Assembly: GCA_943330745.2 (NCBI GenBank) | Contig: CALQIX020000024.1 | Location: forward strand, 1-51,019 | DNA: 51,019 nucleotides | Direction: 5' to 3' | Source of the DNA: Lishizhenia tianjinensis | GTDB lineage: Bacteria > Bacteroidota > Bacteroidia > Flavobacteriales_D > Crocinitomicaceae | In this document: positions 38,079 through 46,406 of the stretch, one piece after another | Numbering within the stretch: position 1 is the first letter of the stretch | Layout: each line of letters starts with the position of its first letter | Made by a program: the position numbers and the translations under genes | The notes under the pieces: model-generated | Told to the model about the DNA's origin: nothing | The model's input: the letters and a program-made list of their open reading frames with translations, nothing else | Database searches by the model: none

Positions 38079-38941
38079 ATTTCTTTTTCAAACAGGATTT
38101 GAAATGCTTTTTTGGATGACTCCTCACTTACTAAATCCAAATCACTTAACATGGAAATAACCTCATGAAATAGCGGTTTATTTAACTCCATATTGTAATT
38201 CCATTCAGTCTCATTCAACCAAGATTGAACTTGATTTTTTTCAAGGTGATAGCGCCAAGAAAGTGTATTAGCAGCTTCCTCATCTGATTTTAACTGTTTT
38301 GCTCTTTCGCCCACCTCTTTGCACATTTGATGAATAAGTTCGGAGTATTTGTCCATTATTTCATTTCTAACAGCAACTACAAAACATGGCCATGGGGTTA
38401 CAACCTCACCAATACACTTGCATTTTCCTTGTTCAACAAAAGGATGCGTTGTAAATTTTTCCCATAAAAATGCATCTGCCTCGTGATTGGCTAATGCCCA
38501 TAATCCACCATAAATATCTCCAACAACATTAAATTGAAGATTTGCAGCATTCCAACCCGCTTGCTTTGCATGAACGAGCGCCATCAAATGCGAGCCTGAG
38601 CCATAACGAGATATTGCAAAGGTTTTATTTTGAAGATCAGCGAGCGATTCAACCGGGGAATCAATTGGGACATGAACACCCCAGCGCAAAGGTGAATTCA
38701 CATATACTTGAATAATTTTTGCAGGTAAGCCATCCAGTATCGCCTTGGTAATTCCTTCTGTTAATAACACAGCAATATCCAACGATCCAATATCCAACCC
38801 TTTGATCATTTGACCTGTTCCACCTGTCATATCACTCCAATGTAATTCAAGTCCCATTTTATTGAATTTTCCCTCTTCAATTGCAAGTCTCCAAGGTAAA
38901 TTAAAATGTTCTGGAACCCCTCCGATTTTAAGCCCTTTCAT
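38075..38941 (-). CDS. Substrate-binding-domain protein without signal peptide
   Basis: The 288-aa product matches the type 2 periplasmic-binding fold of the SsuA/THI5/NMT1-like group (KIGGVPEHFNLPWRLAIEEGKF, GLDIGSLDIAVLLTEG, ISRYGSGSHLMALVHAK). It begins directly with the first strand and has no signal peptide or lipobox, so it is probably cytosolic. Enzyme-like relatives such as MqnA/MqnD share this fold, so an enzymatic rather than transport role is possible. It starts 4 bp after the stop of an ABC exporter gene and is presumably co-transcribed with it. Confidence 0.8.
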   Translation of the reverse strand: MKGLKIGGVPEHFNLPWRLAIEEGKFNKMGLELHWSDMTGGTGQMIKGLDIGSLDIAVLLTEGITKAILDGLPAKIIQVYVNSPLRWGVHVPIDSPVESLADLQNKTFAISRYGSGSHLMALVHAKQAGWNAANLQFNVVGDIYGGLWALANHEADAFLWEKFTTHPFVEQGKCKCIGEVVTPWPCFVVAVRNEIMDKYSELIHQMCKEVGERAKQLKSDEEAANTLSWRYHLEKNQVQSWLNETEWNYNMELNKPLFHEVISMLSDLDLVSEESSKKAFQILFEKEI

Positions 38942-38945
38942 ACAC

Positions 38946-40712
38946 TTATTTTATATCAACGAATTGCATTTCGTACAATTTTCTGTAGTATCCATCTTGT
39001 TTTAATAAACTGACATGAGTTCCGACTTCTACTATCTTCCCTTTCTCCAATACTACAATTTTATCCGCTTTTTGAATCGTTGATAATCGGTGAGCAATTA
39101 CAATAGATGTTCTTCCTTCAGTTAATCGTTCTGTTGCTTTTTGTATCAATTCTTCGGATTCATTATCAACACTAGACGTAGCCTCATCCAATATCAATAT
39201 ATGTGGATTATAAATATAGGCACGAATAAACGCAATCAATTGGCGCTGACCAACAGAAAGTACTCCACCTCGCTCACCAATTACATAATCATACCCATCA
39301 GGTAATTTTTCAATGAACTCATGCGCACCAACTGCTTTTGCGGCTAAAACAACTTGAGTTCTATCAATTAGGGGGTTACCTAAAGTAATGTTGTTGTGAA
39401 TAGAATCTGAAAAAAGAAAGACGTCTTGTAATACAATGGCTATGTTTTTTCTCAAAAGTCCCAATTCGATATCCTGTATATTCGTGTCTCCTATAAAAAT
39501 CTCACCTTCTTGATACTCATAAAATCGACCAAGTAAATTCACAATAGTTGATTTCCCTGCTCCAGTAGCACCTACAAAAGCAACCATTTCACTCGGTTGA
39601 ATATCAAGTTCAATATTCCGCAACACATATTCATTTTCCTTGTAGTAAAAACTAACATTTTTAAATAAAATGGGTTGATTAAAATCAACTTGTGCATTTT
39701 TACCTTCGGACTGTATGTGTTCATCTAAATCCATAATTTCAAAAATTCGTTCTGCACGAACTGTTCCTCTTTGAAGTACATTAAATTTGTCCGCCAATTG
39801 GCGAATAGGCCTGTATAATTGGTGAATCCAAAGGGTAAACGCAATGATTTGACCGTACATTTCTTTGATTTCAATTGCGCTTTTTCCCGCAATTTGCAAG
39901 GCTCCCCAAACCAACAAAAAAGCAATAGAGAGAGAACTTAAAATTTCAACAATAGGAAAGAAAATTGAATTTGCCCAAACCGCATTAATATGTGCTTGAC
40001 GATGCCCTTTATTAATTTCTTGAAATTGTTCAAATTCCTTTGATTGTCTGTTGAACAATTGCACCAAGGACATACCTGTTAGTCGTTCTTGTACAAACGT
40101 ATTCAGTCGAGTAACTTGTTGACGTTCCAATTGAAATGAACTGCGCATGGCTTTAGCGAAAATGCGTGTCGCAAAAATTAAAATAGGAATAGGAATTAAC
40201 GTCATTAAGGATAATTCCCAATTGGTTGTAAACATCAAGGTTAGAACGAACAAAAGTGAAATCAAATCACCGGCAATTTCCATTAATCCTGAAGAAAAAA
40301 CTTCCGTGACCGCCTCTAAATCTGAAACTACTCGGGTAACCAATGCCCCCACAGGAGTTTGATCAAAATATTTCATTCGAAAGGACAAAATATGTTCAAA
40401 CAACTTCTTGCGAATATCATGAATAACTGATTGGGCTAATAAATTAGAAAAATAACTTCCAATTAATTGAAAGACACCTTCCAAAAAAAGTAATCCTAAA
40501 ATCAATAAGATCCAATTTACTAAAGCTTCCTTGTTTTGAGATTTGATAATGTAGGTATCAACCATGTTTCCGATCAATGCCGGACGAAGTGGCCCAAGAA
40601 TAGAAAGTAAGATTGTACAGAAAATAGAAATCAGAAAAAACCTACGATACGGCTTCGTGTATGAAACCAAACGATAAAAAATAGATCTGTTTACTTTACT
40701 TTTTGAAGCCAT
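38946..40712 (-). CDS. ABC exporter (fused permease and ATPase, MsbA/multidrug type)
   Basis: The 588-aa half-transporter has an N-terminal six-helix membrane domain (to about 310) and a C-terminal ATPase with Walker A GATGAGKST, Walker B ILILDEATSSVD and H-loop AHRLSTI. The signature is LSVGQRQL instead of LSGGQ; I recognise this as frequent in a Bacteroidota exporter subfamily. It should work as a homodimer in the inner membrane, exporting lipids or drugs. The substrate cannot be read from sequence. The binding-protein-like gene follows by 4 bp. Confidence 0.93.
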   Translation of the reverse strand: MASKSKVNRSIFYRLVSYTKPYRRFFLISIFCTILLSILGPLRPALIGNMVDTYIIKSQNKEALVNWILLILGLLFLEGVFQLIGSYFSNLLAQSVIHDIRKKLFEHILSFRMKYFDQTPVGALVTRVVSDLEAVTEVFSSGLMEIAGDLISLLFVLTLMFTTNWELSLMTLIPIPILIFATRIFAKAMRSSFQLERQQVTRLNTFVQERLTGMSLVQLFNRQSKEFEQFQEINKGHRQAHINAVWANSIFFPIVEILSSLSIAFLLVWGALQIAGKSAIEIKEMYGQIIAFTLWIHQLYRPIRQLADKFNVLQRGTVRAERIFEIMDLDEHIQSEGKNAQVDFNQPILFKNVSFYYKENEYVLRNIELDIQPSEMVAFVGATGAGKSTIVNLLGRFYEYQEGEIFIGDTNIQDIELGLLRKNIAIVLQDVFLFSDSIHNNITLGNPLIDRTQVVLAAKAVGAHEFIEKLPDGYDYVIGERGGVLSVGQRQLIAFIRAYIYNPHILILDEATSSVDNESEELIQKATERLTEGRTSIVIAHRLSTIQKADKIVVLEKGKIVEVGTHVSLLKQDGYYRKLYEMQFVDIK

Positions 40713-40728
40713 GAGTGCAAAATTACCG

Positions 40729-40752
40729 AAAAAGCCCTCATAAAGAGGGCTA
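40729..40752 (-). terminator. Intrinsic terminator after the 40853 gene
   Basis: On the minus strand, AGCCCTC and GAGGGCT form a 7-bp stem with a five-base loop, followed by five U residues. It lies between the 40853-41212 gene and the ABC exporter gene, both on the minus strand. Confidence 0.8.
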
Positions 40753-40852
40753 TTAACTTACAAATATTGATTTTGTTGACGTTATTCAATTACCAAGGTC
40801 TAATGGATTGGTAATTTATTGGTGGTGTTTTCATAGATGTTATATTGTTTTA

Positions 40853-41212
40853 TTAATTTTTAGCAATGACCATATTATTTTGAATATGAACTACTTTCGT
40901 TTCCAAAAGTTGTCCTTGAGATTTAAACTTAATGTAATAATATCCATCTTTCAGTTCGTTTAAACTAATTTGATGGGCATCAAAAACAGGAAAGGAAGGC
41001 ATGAAAGGTTCGCCACTTTCCATAACAATTTCTAATTCATCATACCGATTATCATTCCACATTACCGTTATTGCATTGGTTGCAGGGTTTTTTGCAATTT
41101 TAACAACACTAAAGGCTGGCTGAGAAGCAGAATAATTACGTTGTGCGTAGGAAGAATTCACGGATGCAAAACAGGCAACCATGAATAAAAAAGTTAAGGC
41201 AAGTGCTTTCAT
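40853..41212 (-). CDS. Small secreted protein with beta-sandwich-like domain
   Basis: From ATG 41212 the product is 119 aa with a signal peptide (MKALALTFLFMVACFASVNSSYAQ); an ATG at 41248 would add 12 residues. A CATCTTTG box resembling a -7 element overlaps the region just upstream of 41248, which favours the inner start. The mature part ends in a strand pattern (DGYYYIKFKSQGQLLETKVVHI) similar to the Por-secretion fold, but without the YPNP motif. Function unknown. It is monocistronic with its own terminator. Confidence 0.72.
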   Translation of the reverse strand: MKALALTFLFMVACFASVNSSYAQRNYSASQPAFSVVKIAKNPATNAITVMWNDNRYDELEIVMESGEPFMPSFPVFDAHQISLNELKDGYYYIKFKSQGQLLETKVVHIQNNMVIAKN

Positions 41213-41366
41213 AACATGTGTATTAATTGATTTGAATTCTTGTTTCATGAGACAAAGATGTTGTCTTAATCACAACACTCAAAAGAATTAATTGAAAACA
41301 ACACCAATTTACAGGATGTTATAGAGGAAACAATAAGCAAAACTACTTAGTGAAGCCCAAAAAAGC

Positions 41367-41882
41367 CTAGTTTTTAAGCTTGGAAAGTATGTTAGTGGTA
41401 GAAAAGCCATTCACCAAATCAATTGTTTCAACTGTTCCGCCACGTGAACGCACAAAATCGGAACCAACAATAAAACGTTTAGAGGAAGGGTCTTTTTCGG
41501 ACGCATCGTAATCTCCCCCTTTTACTAATACATCTGGGCACAATTTTTCAATAAGATTTAGAGGCGTAGAATCATTAAATAGTACAATGGCATCAACAAA
41601 CCCTAAAGCCGCTAAAATAAGAGCCCGTGATTTTTCATCATTTATCGGTCGATTTATGTCTTTATTTTGCAACCGAACAGAAGCATCATCATTTAATCCA
41701 ACAATTAATCGATTACCAAAAGATGCTGCTTTAGCCAAATACGTCACATGACCTGCGTGAAGAATATCAAAACAGCCATTTGTAAACACTAATTTTTCAT
41801 TCTTCATTTTCCACAATAAACAACGTCGTTTTGCCTGCTCAATTGTCAGAATTTTTTGAGAAATAAATTCAAATCTGCTCAT
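41367..41882 (-). CDS. rfaE2: D-glycero-beta-D-manno-heptose 1-phosphate adenylyltransferase
   Basis: The 171-aa nucleotidyltransferase has TNGCFDILHAGHVTYL (HxGH at 42-45), GLNDDASVR, and the VKGGDY...DFVRSRGGTVETI end of the RfaE domain II family. It transfers AMP to heptose-1-phosphate in ADP-heptose synthesis for lipopolysaccharide. In E. coli this activity is fused to the kinase as HldE; here it stands alone. No kinase or phosphatase partner is in the window. Confidence 0.92.
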   Translation of the reverse strand: MSRFEFISQKILTIEQAKRRCLLWKMKNEKLVFTNGCFDILHAGHVTYLAKAASFGNRLIVGLNDDASVRLQNKDINRPINDEKSRALILAALGFVDAIVLFNDSTPLNLIEKLCPDVLVKGGDYDASEKDPSSKRFIVGSDFVRSRGGTVETIDLVNGFSTTNILSKLKN

Positions 41883-42009
41883 TAATAGAAATTGTTTATG
41901 GAAGATAGTTTCTTGAAATTAACCCAATCAAAACTAATAAAACGGTTTGAGATACCCAAATCAGTTTCCTAGAAGCATCGTTAGTTATATTTTCCTTGAT
42001 AAAAAAGAC

Positions 42010-42360
42010 TTAATCGATTGAGTTTGTTTCCTCATCAGGGAATACCAAGCAAGGCTTAAACGATTTGGCTTCTTCGAAATCCATAAAACCATACCCAATA
42101 ATGATGATTTTATCGTTTACAGAAACTCTTCGAGCCGCTGGTCCGTTCAAACAAATTGTTCCTGAATTATAATCCCCTTTGATAACATATGTTTCCAAAC
42201 GCTCACCATTATTAATGTTTACTATCTGAACGCGTTCTCCTTCAATAATATTGGCAGCTTGCATCAATCGTTCGTCAATGGTAATACTTCCGATATAATT
42301 TAATTCTGCTTGGGTTACGCGAACACGATGAATTTTTGATTTTACGACTTGAATTAACAT
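42010..42360 (-). CDS. panD: Aspartate 1-decarboxylase proenzyme
   Basis: The 116-aa protein makes beta-alanine for pantothenate. The self-cleavage site is Gly24-Ser25 in NYIGSITID, with the new N-terminal Ser becoming the pyruvoyl group. Lys9, Tyr57-58 region residues and [17 protein letters not shown] complete the active site. Length is normal. It is not next to panC or panB here, and the 127-bp gap to rfaE2 holds no visible gene. Confidence 0.96.
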   Translation of the reverse strand: MLIQVVKSKIHRVRVTQAELNYIGSITIDERLMQAANIIEGERVQIVNINNGERLETYVIKGDYNSGTICLNGPAARRVSVNDKIIIIGYGFMDFEEAKSFKPCLVFPDEETNSID

Positions 42361-42450
42361 AGATGAATTTAACTCGGCAAAAATAAGAAAATCAATTGTA
42401 AATTATGGAATGGGAGGTTAAATCTTTGAATTCTGAATTATTTGGCATAA

Positions 42451-42502
42451 AAAAACCTGAAAAAAGCGAAAGAATCAATTGATGCCATCACACTTTTCAG
42501 GT
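42451..42502 (-). terminator. Intrinsic terminator after the 42593 gene
   Basis: ACCTGAAAAAAG (42455-42466) and CTTTTCAGGT (42493-42502) form a long stem with two unpaired A residues and a 26-nt loop. On the minus strand it ends in AGGTTTTTT. It lies downstream of the minus-strand gene at 42593-43288 and upstream of panD. Confidence 0.65.
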
Positions 42503-42592
42503 CTTCTGCAAGTAAATGTAAACCAAAAAATAAATTAACCGTTGTCAATTATATTCAAAAGACGCAAAAGAATAATTAAAGGTTGCTTCATT

Positions 42593-43288
42593 TCAATTTT
42601 TCCCAAATAATCGGCGAAAAAAATTGCTTTTTTTCTTTTCTGGCTCTATATACGTAAATCTAAGTCCGACATTGAATCGGAACTGATCTAATAAGCCAGA
42701 AGTAGAATAACTAGCGCTTCGAAATAATGAAATTGGCAAATATTTACTTGCATTTATGCTTATTCCCGAACATTTATAGCCTGCCTTCACTACTTCTTTG
42801 TGCTTAATACTTATCGTTGATCCCAGTCCTGCATTCAGATAAAAATCTACTGGATTAATTTTCGGAATCTCAACTAATCGTGAGGATGCGGTTTGAAGAA
42901 AAGATAAGTTCACTCCTGGTTCTAACAATGCATAAATGCTATTTCGTTTTTTAGAATAGGAAAACACCCTAACTCTTGTTGGAAGTGCTACTCTCACCCC
43001 ATGAATTTGCATAATATCGTGAGAAGCAAGTTCGGTTCGTGCATTAGCATATTCGAACGATGCATATGGTGAAATTAACCCTTTCCCTATCCTGCGAATG
43101 AATTTTAATTTTGGGCTTGACATGATTCCAATTTGAAAACCAGTAGCATACTTATTTTGATTCAATTGGGGATTTGATTCATTCCAATGATAGTTATTCA
43201 ATGAAATACCGGAATACACTTCCCGATATTGGGAATATGACCTTAACGAAATCAAGAAGAAGAATAAAAAGAAAAATAGTGGGCGCAT
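42593..43288 (-). CDS. Putative outer-membrane beta-barrel protein
   Basis: The 231-aa product has a very hydrophobic signal peptide (MRPLFFFLFFFLISLRSYSQ) and alternating strands (YASFEYANARTEL, YALLEPGVNLSFL, FRFNVGLRFTYIEP). The last strand is followed by a short basic tail (NFFRRLFGKN). No specific family is recognised. It has its own terminator. Confidence 0.72.
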   Translation of the reverse strand: MRPLFFFLFFFLISLRSYSQYREVYSGISLNNYHWNESNPQLNQNKYATGFQIGIMSSPKLKFIRRIGKGLISPYASFEYANARTELASHDIMQIHGVRVALPTRVRVFSYSKKRNSIYALLEPGVNLSFLQTASSRLVEIPKINPVDFYLNAGLGSTISIKHKEVVKAGYKCSGISINASKYLPISLFRSASYSTSGLLDQFRFNVGLRFTYIEPEKKKSNFFRRLFGKN

Positions 43289-43348
43289 AAGTATTAAATT
43301 AATTATTACTCTAACGCATGATTACTTTTTGGTTATTAAAATTAAATT

Positions 43349-43951
43349 TTAATCCTTACTTAACTCTATATCGCCGGACAATTTTCCGTTATTAGATTTC
43401 CATTTGCCTGAACCAGAATAGGTAAATCCACCGCCATCACTATTAACATCCTCGTATTTTTCAAAATACACAGTAAATACTCCGTCCCATTTATCATCAC
43501 CCGGTTCAGATAGAACCAATTTATAAACAATACAATCCAAGCATTCACCCCCTCGATTTCTATCATCCGGATAAATTAAACCTTTTAAAGCGCGCTTATT
43601 CGATCCAGCGACATTATAACCCGTAACGGTTTTTCCATCAATATTTTCAATAATTATTGAAAGATTTTTATCCCTCAATTTCCCTTTCCATTTACCCAAT
43701 AAATACCTGTATTCACTTTTTACCGAATTAGTATTTTTTGTATCTTCTACTCCTTTAGATTCCGATTGATTCGATGAATTATTTTGACTATCCTTCATTT
43801 TTCTCTCCTCCAATTCAAGTTTCTTTTTTTCTAATTCTAATTTTTCCTTTTCCAATTCATTATTCGAAGCATTATTAGAATCTCCACAGGAAGAAAAAAC
43901 GATCGAAATCAATAAGTAAAAAAATAGTTGATAAAAATAAGATGGTTTCAT
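43349..43951 (-). CDS. Lipoprotein with coiled-coil segment
   Basis: The 200-aa product has a lipobox FSSCGD with Cys22. A short charged coiled coil of repeating ELEK units spans about 31-53, followed by a Ser/Asn linker and a beta-rich domain (YLLGKWKGKLRDKNLSIIIENI... SGSGKWKSNNGKLSGDIEL). The C-terminal domain resembles small lipocalin-like lipoproteins of this phylum. Function unknown. It is the last gene before the accessory region; 61 bp separate it from the 42593 gene. Confidence 0.75.
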   Translation of the reverse strand: MKPSYFYQLFFYLLISIVFSSCGDSNNASNNELEKEKLELEKKKLELEERKMKDSQNNSSNQSESKGVEDTKNTNSVKSEYRYLLGKWKGKLRDKNLSIIIENIDGKTVTGYNVAGSNKRALKGLIYPDDRNRGGECLDCIVYKLVLSEPGDDKWDGVFTVYFEKYEDVNSDGGGFTYSGSGKWKSNNGKLSGDIELSKD

Positions 43952-44156
43952 ATGGATTATATTATTAACTCAAAAATAAGAATTTAATTCATTCAATTGT
44001 TTCTAATTGAAACAGAATGTCCATTTCTTTTATTTGTAGATTCAGTCGATTCATGAAAATTTTTTCGGTTAATCAATGAAAATGTACCTTCACGATATAT
44101 AATATTAACAAGGGATACAGACCAAAAGTGAACAAAACTACAACAAAAATTCTGTC

Positions 44157-44172
44157 CTCGAATTGTTGTAAT
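44157..44172 (+). repeat. Direct repeat, copy 1
   Basis: CTCGAATTGTTGTAAT recurs exactly at 44372-44387, 215 bp away. Similarity continues imperfectly for about 15 bp (TTTATTACTGTTTA against ATTATTAACTGCTAA). Confidence 0.85.
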
Positions 44173-44264
44173 TTTATTACTGTTTAGTTGGTTTTAGATA
44201 CTTTTTGATTTTTCGAAATTTCACACTTTTTTACGAGAATAGGTAAAAATAAGTGTTATTTAAT

Positions 44265-44289
44265 GAAAAAAGGAGCTGTTACGCTCCTT
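44265..44289 (-). terminator. Intrinsic terminator of the 44492 gene
   Basis: On the minus strand AAGGAGC and GCTCCTT form a 7-bp stem with a six-base loop, followed by TTTTTT. The plus-strand T-run is weaker. It probably ends the transcript of the 62-aa gene at 44492-44680. Confidence 0.85.
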
Positions 44290-44371
44290 CTTTGTTGGCC
44301 CACTAGGGCGCTATGTGTAGGAGGTAATTAGCTGATTATCAATGTTTATCTATGCCGTAAAAAACAGTGTT

Positions 44372-44387
44372 CTCGAATTGTTGTAAT
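44372..44387 (+). repeat. Direct repeat, copy 2
   Basis: This is an exact copy of the 16 bases at 44157-44172, with an imperfect extension. It lies about 100 bp downstream of the 44492-44680 gene in its direction of transcription. Confidence 0.85.
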
Positions 44388-44491
44388 ATTATTAACTGCT
44401 AAATACCGAGATTCAATATCGTTTTATTGCTTTTACAAAAATAAGAGTTTATTTGTTTATTGAGGGTAAATGGAAAGGAATTTTATGTTTT

Positions 44492-44680
44492 CTATTTTAA
44501 CATGGTTGCAATCCTACTGACATCAAAACCCATGTACTGGCAAAACTCCTCTACCGTTAATGGCTGATGCTTTTGCTTTGCATGCACTGATTTTATCTGC
44601 TTCAATAAATTACGGGAATACCGTTCACTTCTGCCAGTGATTATCATGATGTCTTTTGGGTATATGACCACTCTCTGCAT
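44492..44680 (-). CDS. Small DNA-binding-like protein (62 aa)
   Basis: The product reads MQRVVIYPKDIMIITGRSE... and continues RYSRNLLKQIKSVHAKQKHQ, LTVEEFCQYMGFDV. I recognise this as a short Bacteroidota protein found beside mobile or accessory genes. The ITGRSERYSRNLLKQIK part looks like a helix-turn-helix or excisionase-type unit, and the C-terminal part has a second helix pair. It has a terminator on its strand and lies divergent from the 45015 gene. A regulatory role for the neighbouring locus is plausible but unproven. Confidence 0.7.
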   Translation of the reverse strand: MQRVVIYPKDIMIITGRSERYSRNLLKQIKSVHAKQKHQPLTVEEFCQYMGFDVSRIATMLK

Positions 44681-45014
44681 GTTTTAATTCGTTTTACGCT
44701 GTTTTGCTTTTCACGATACTCTATCTTGCCTTTATTCATATAGTATCTTACTTTCATCGTGAGGATGAAACGACTATGAAGTGAAATAAGATTTATTGAT
44801 TTACCGTGGTTTTACAAATGTAAGGTGTTTTACTTGAACAACTTTGACATACTTCGGCATATTTTGGAACAATGGGTTTAGAACGGCTGCGGTTCTATGA
44901 TTGGATGTGTTTTGGGCTGTACTTTTGGTTCATCTGATTTCAACTCGCGAGGAAAAAAGGATGTCGGCTGAGAGGGTCTTAGCCTTGAATTATTAATCAA
45001 AATACACTTTAAAA
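44681..45014. other. 334-bp divergent regulatory region
   Basis: No gene is visible. The hairpin TTCATC-GTGAG-GATGAA (about 44753-44769) and a promoter-like pair, ATTG at 44900-44903 with TACTTTTG at 44920-44927 (16-nt spacer), could drive the 45015 operon with a leader of about 80 nt. The segment lies between two divergent accessory genes and is the natural place for their control. Confidence 0.4.
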
Positions 45015-45764
45015 ATGGCAAAGCAAATTGGCATTATTAAGTTGAAAGGCACAATCGGAGATTTGTCTTTCTACAAAACTAAGGACGGTCACTTGGCTCG
45101 TGAAAAAGGTGGCGTGGATGCGGATCGTATCAAAAATGATCCTGCGTTTGAGCGTACACGCGAAAATGGAGCTGAGTTCGGAAGTGCTGCGAAATCCGGG
45201 AAACTGGTGCGCGATGCGTTTCGTACGTTGATGATGCGTTCTTCGGATGGAAGGGTGACGGCTCGTTTGACGAAGCTGATGTCTGACATTCGTGCATTGG
45301 ACACGACGAGTGCTCGTGGTGAGCGTAACGTAGCGGTAGCAATTGTAGATCCTGCTGCAAAGGATTTGTTGAAGGGGTTCAACTTTAACAACCGAGCAAT
45401 TCTGGGAGCAGTGTTGTACCGACCGTATTCTGTGAATACTGGTGCGGGTGAAATCGCAATTCAAGGGCTTGTTCCGAATTTACATGTGGCGTTTCCTTCG
45501 GGAGCAACGCACATGGCGTTTACGGGTGCCTGGGCAAAAGTTGATTTTGCAACGGGCACGTATAGCGTGGAATTGACGAACACGGAAAACCTGGTGATCG
45601 ATGCAACACTAACAGACTTGCTTTTAGCAGCTGGTACTGCACCGACCGGAACGGGAACCGATGTGTTTTTATTGATGGTGGAATTTTTCCAAGAAGTGAA
45701 TGGCGTTCAGTATTCGATGAATAACGGATCATACAACGCCCTTTCCATCGTGGATGTAGCGTAA
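45015..45764 (+). CDS. Conserved Bacteroidota protein of unknown function (249 aa)
   Basis: The product starts MAKQIGIIKLKGTIGDLSFY and has the conserved-looking blocks YKTKDGHLAREKGGVD, DPAFERTRENGAEFG and GKLVRDAFRTLM. A helical middle region (VTARLTKLMSDIRALDTTSARGERNVAV) and a beta-rich C-terminal half follow. There is no signal peptide or membrane segment. I recall closely similar proteins across Flavobacteriia and Sphingobacteriia, often in repeated small-gene loci, but know no function. Codon use is visibly more GC-rich than in the core genes. A phage-tail or capsid-like structural role is one speculation. The next gene starts 13 bp later. Confidence 0.85.
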   Translation: MAKQIGIIKLKGTIGDLSFYKTKDGHLAREKGGVDADRIKNDPAFERTRENGAEFGSAAKSGKLVRDAFRTLMMRSSDGRVTARLTKLMSDIRALDTTSARGERNVAVAIVDPAAKDLLKGFNFNNRAILGAVLYRPYSVNTGAGEIAIQGLVPNLHVAFPSGATHMAFTGAWAKVDFATGTYSVELTNTENLVIDATLTDLLLAAGTAPTGTGTDVFLLMVEFFQEVNGVQYSMNNGSYNALSIVDVA

Positions 45765-45776
45765 TCTTTTTAGACT

Positions 45777-46016
45777 ATGGGACTGAAAAAACGATGGGAT
45801 GAACTTTCTTCTATGGGAGAACGCATCCAACAAGAAACACCGCCTTTCTTCAAAAAACTGCGCGCGATTGGTTTAGTAGTAGCGGCTATCGGAACATCCA
45901 TTGTGATGGCACCGATAGCTTTACCGGCATTACTTACAACGATTGGGGGTTACCTCATCGTTGGTGGTTCGGTGCTTACTGCGATTAGTCAAGCGACGGT
46001 TGAGGAAGGGGAATGA
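45777..46016 (+). CDS. Small two-helix membrane protein, holin-like topology
   Basis: The 79-aa product has a charged N-terminus (MGLKKRWDELSSMGERIQQE), PPFFKKLRAIG, and two membrane segments (GLVVAAIGTSIVMAPIALPA and LLTTIGGYLIVGGSVLTAI), ending in an acidic tail (VEEGE). This size and topology match phage holins and similar small membrane proteins. It follows the 249-aa gene by 12 bp and is surely in the same transcript. The name holin-like describes topology only. Confidence 0.8.
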   Translation: MGLKKRWDELSSMGERIQQETPPFFKKLRAIGLVVAAIGTSIVMAPIALPALLTTIGGYLIVGGSVLTAISQATVEEGE

Positions 46017-46166
46017 CTTTCAAACTTTTTGGATTACTTCCCAGTGGTCAGTGAGATCGCTGCGCTAAGTTGCCCCAAAAAGTTAGCAAATCCCGATGCT
46101 GCGATCGGGACTGAAAGAAGGTCTAGCGCTGGAAAGATTTGACTACCCAAATTGTCCTTGTTGCTA

Positions 46167-46231
46167 AAATTTCTGAAACTCTCCGCCGCAGCGGATCAGA
46201 CAGCCGGCCACGGCCGACAGGCTAGAAATTT
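46167..46231. repeat. GC-rich palindromic insert (REP-like)
   Basis: AAATTTCT at 46167-46174 and AGAAATTT at 46224-46231 bracket a 49-bp core that is far richer in GC than its surroundings. The core contains self-complementary segments (CCGCCGCAGCGG, CCGGCCACGGCC). The layout suggests a short mobile palindrome of the REP or MITE type. Confidence 0.6.
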
Positions 46232-46236
46232 AAACG

Positions 46237-46305
46237 CAACTTCGTCGTGTGGATCCCAGTCGAATCTTTCAATGCGCAGGGATTTGGGATAGAATTCGAT
46301 TTTGG
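46237..46305 (+). repeat. ~70-bp direct repeat, copy 1
   Basis: This copy begins CAACTTCGTCGTGTGG and ends with ATTTTGGG. It matches 46827-46897 at roughly nine of ten positions. It precedes the 76-aa gene by about 100 bp. Confidence 0.85.
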
Positions 46306-46406
46306 GTTTTCTCTTTCAATATCCTGAAAAATTAGTAGTTAGGGTACTTGCAGTTTATGTTATAGAAACGAAGTACCTATTGTTTAATCTTTAAAAATTC
46401 AGAAAA

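Larger units (their letters stand above)
43952..44491. other. 540-bp intergenic region with direct repeats and a terminator
   Basis: No open reading frame of note occurs on either strand. The region holds a strong minus-strand terminator (44265-44289) and two copies of a 16-bp exact direct repeat (44157 and 44372). An 8-bp inverted repeat TACAACAA/TTGTTGTA (44139-44146, 44163-44170) overlaps the first copy. A short stretch after the terminator (GGCCCACTAGGGC) is GC-richer than its surroundings. This is where the core gene order ends. Confidence 0.6.
46017..46406. other. 390-bp non-coding stretch with repeats
   Basis: No gene is visible. The stretch contains a hairpin TCCCGAT-GCTGCG-ATCGGGA (46091-46110). 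It also contains a GC-rich insert bracketed by an 8-bp inverted repeat (46167-46231) and the first copy of a ~70-bp direct repeat (46237-46305). The last 100 bp before the next gene are A/T-rich and could hold a promoter, but none is clear. Confidence 0.6.

Noticed and set aside
41259..41275. Hairpin GTTGT-CTTAATC-ACAAC upstream of the 40853 gene
   Set aside because: Short stem with no T-run and no operator-like partner; too weak to call a regulatory site.
44157..44387. Possible CRISPR remnant
   Set aside because: Only two repeat copies 215 bp apart, with no regular spacers and no cas genes in the window.
45009..45464. Minus-strand frames opposite the 249-aa gene
   Set aside because: They are shadows: low-complexity His/Arg/Ser-rich translations, while the plus strand gives a coherent conserved-looking protein with a start and a following coupled gene.
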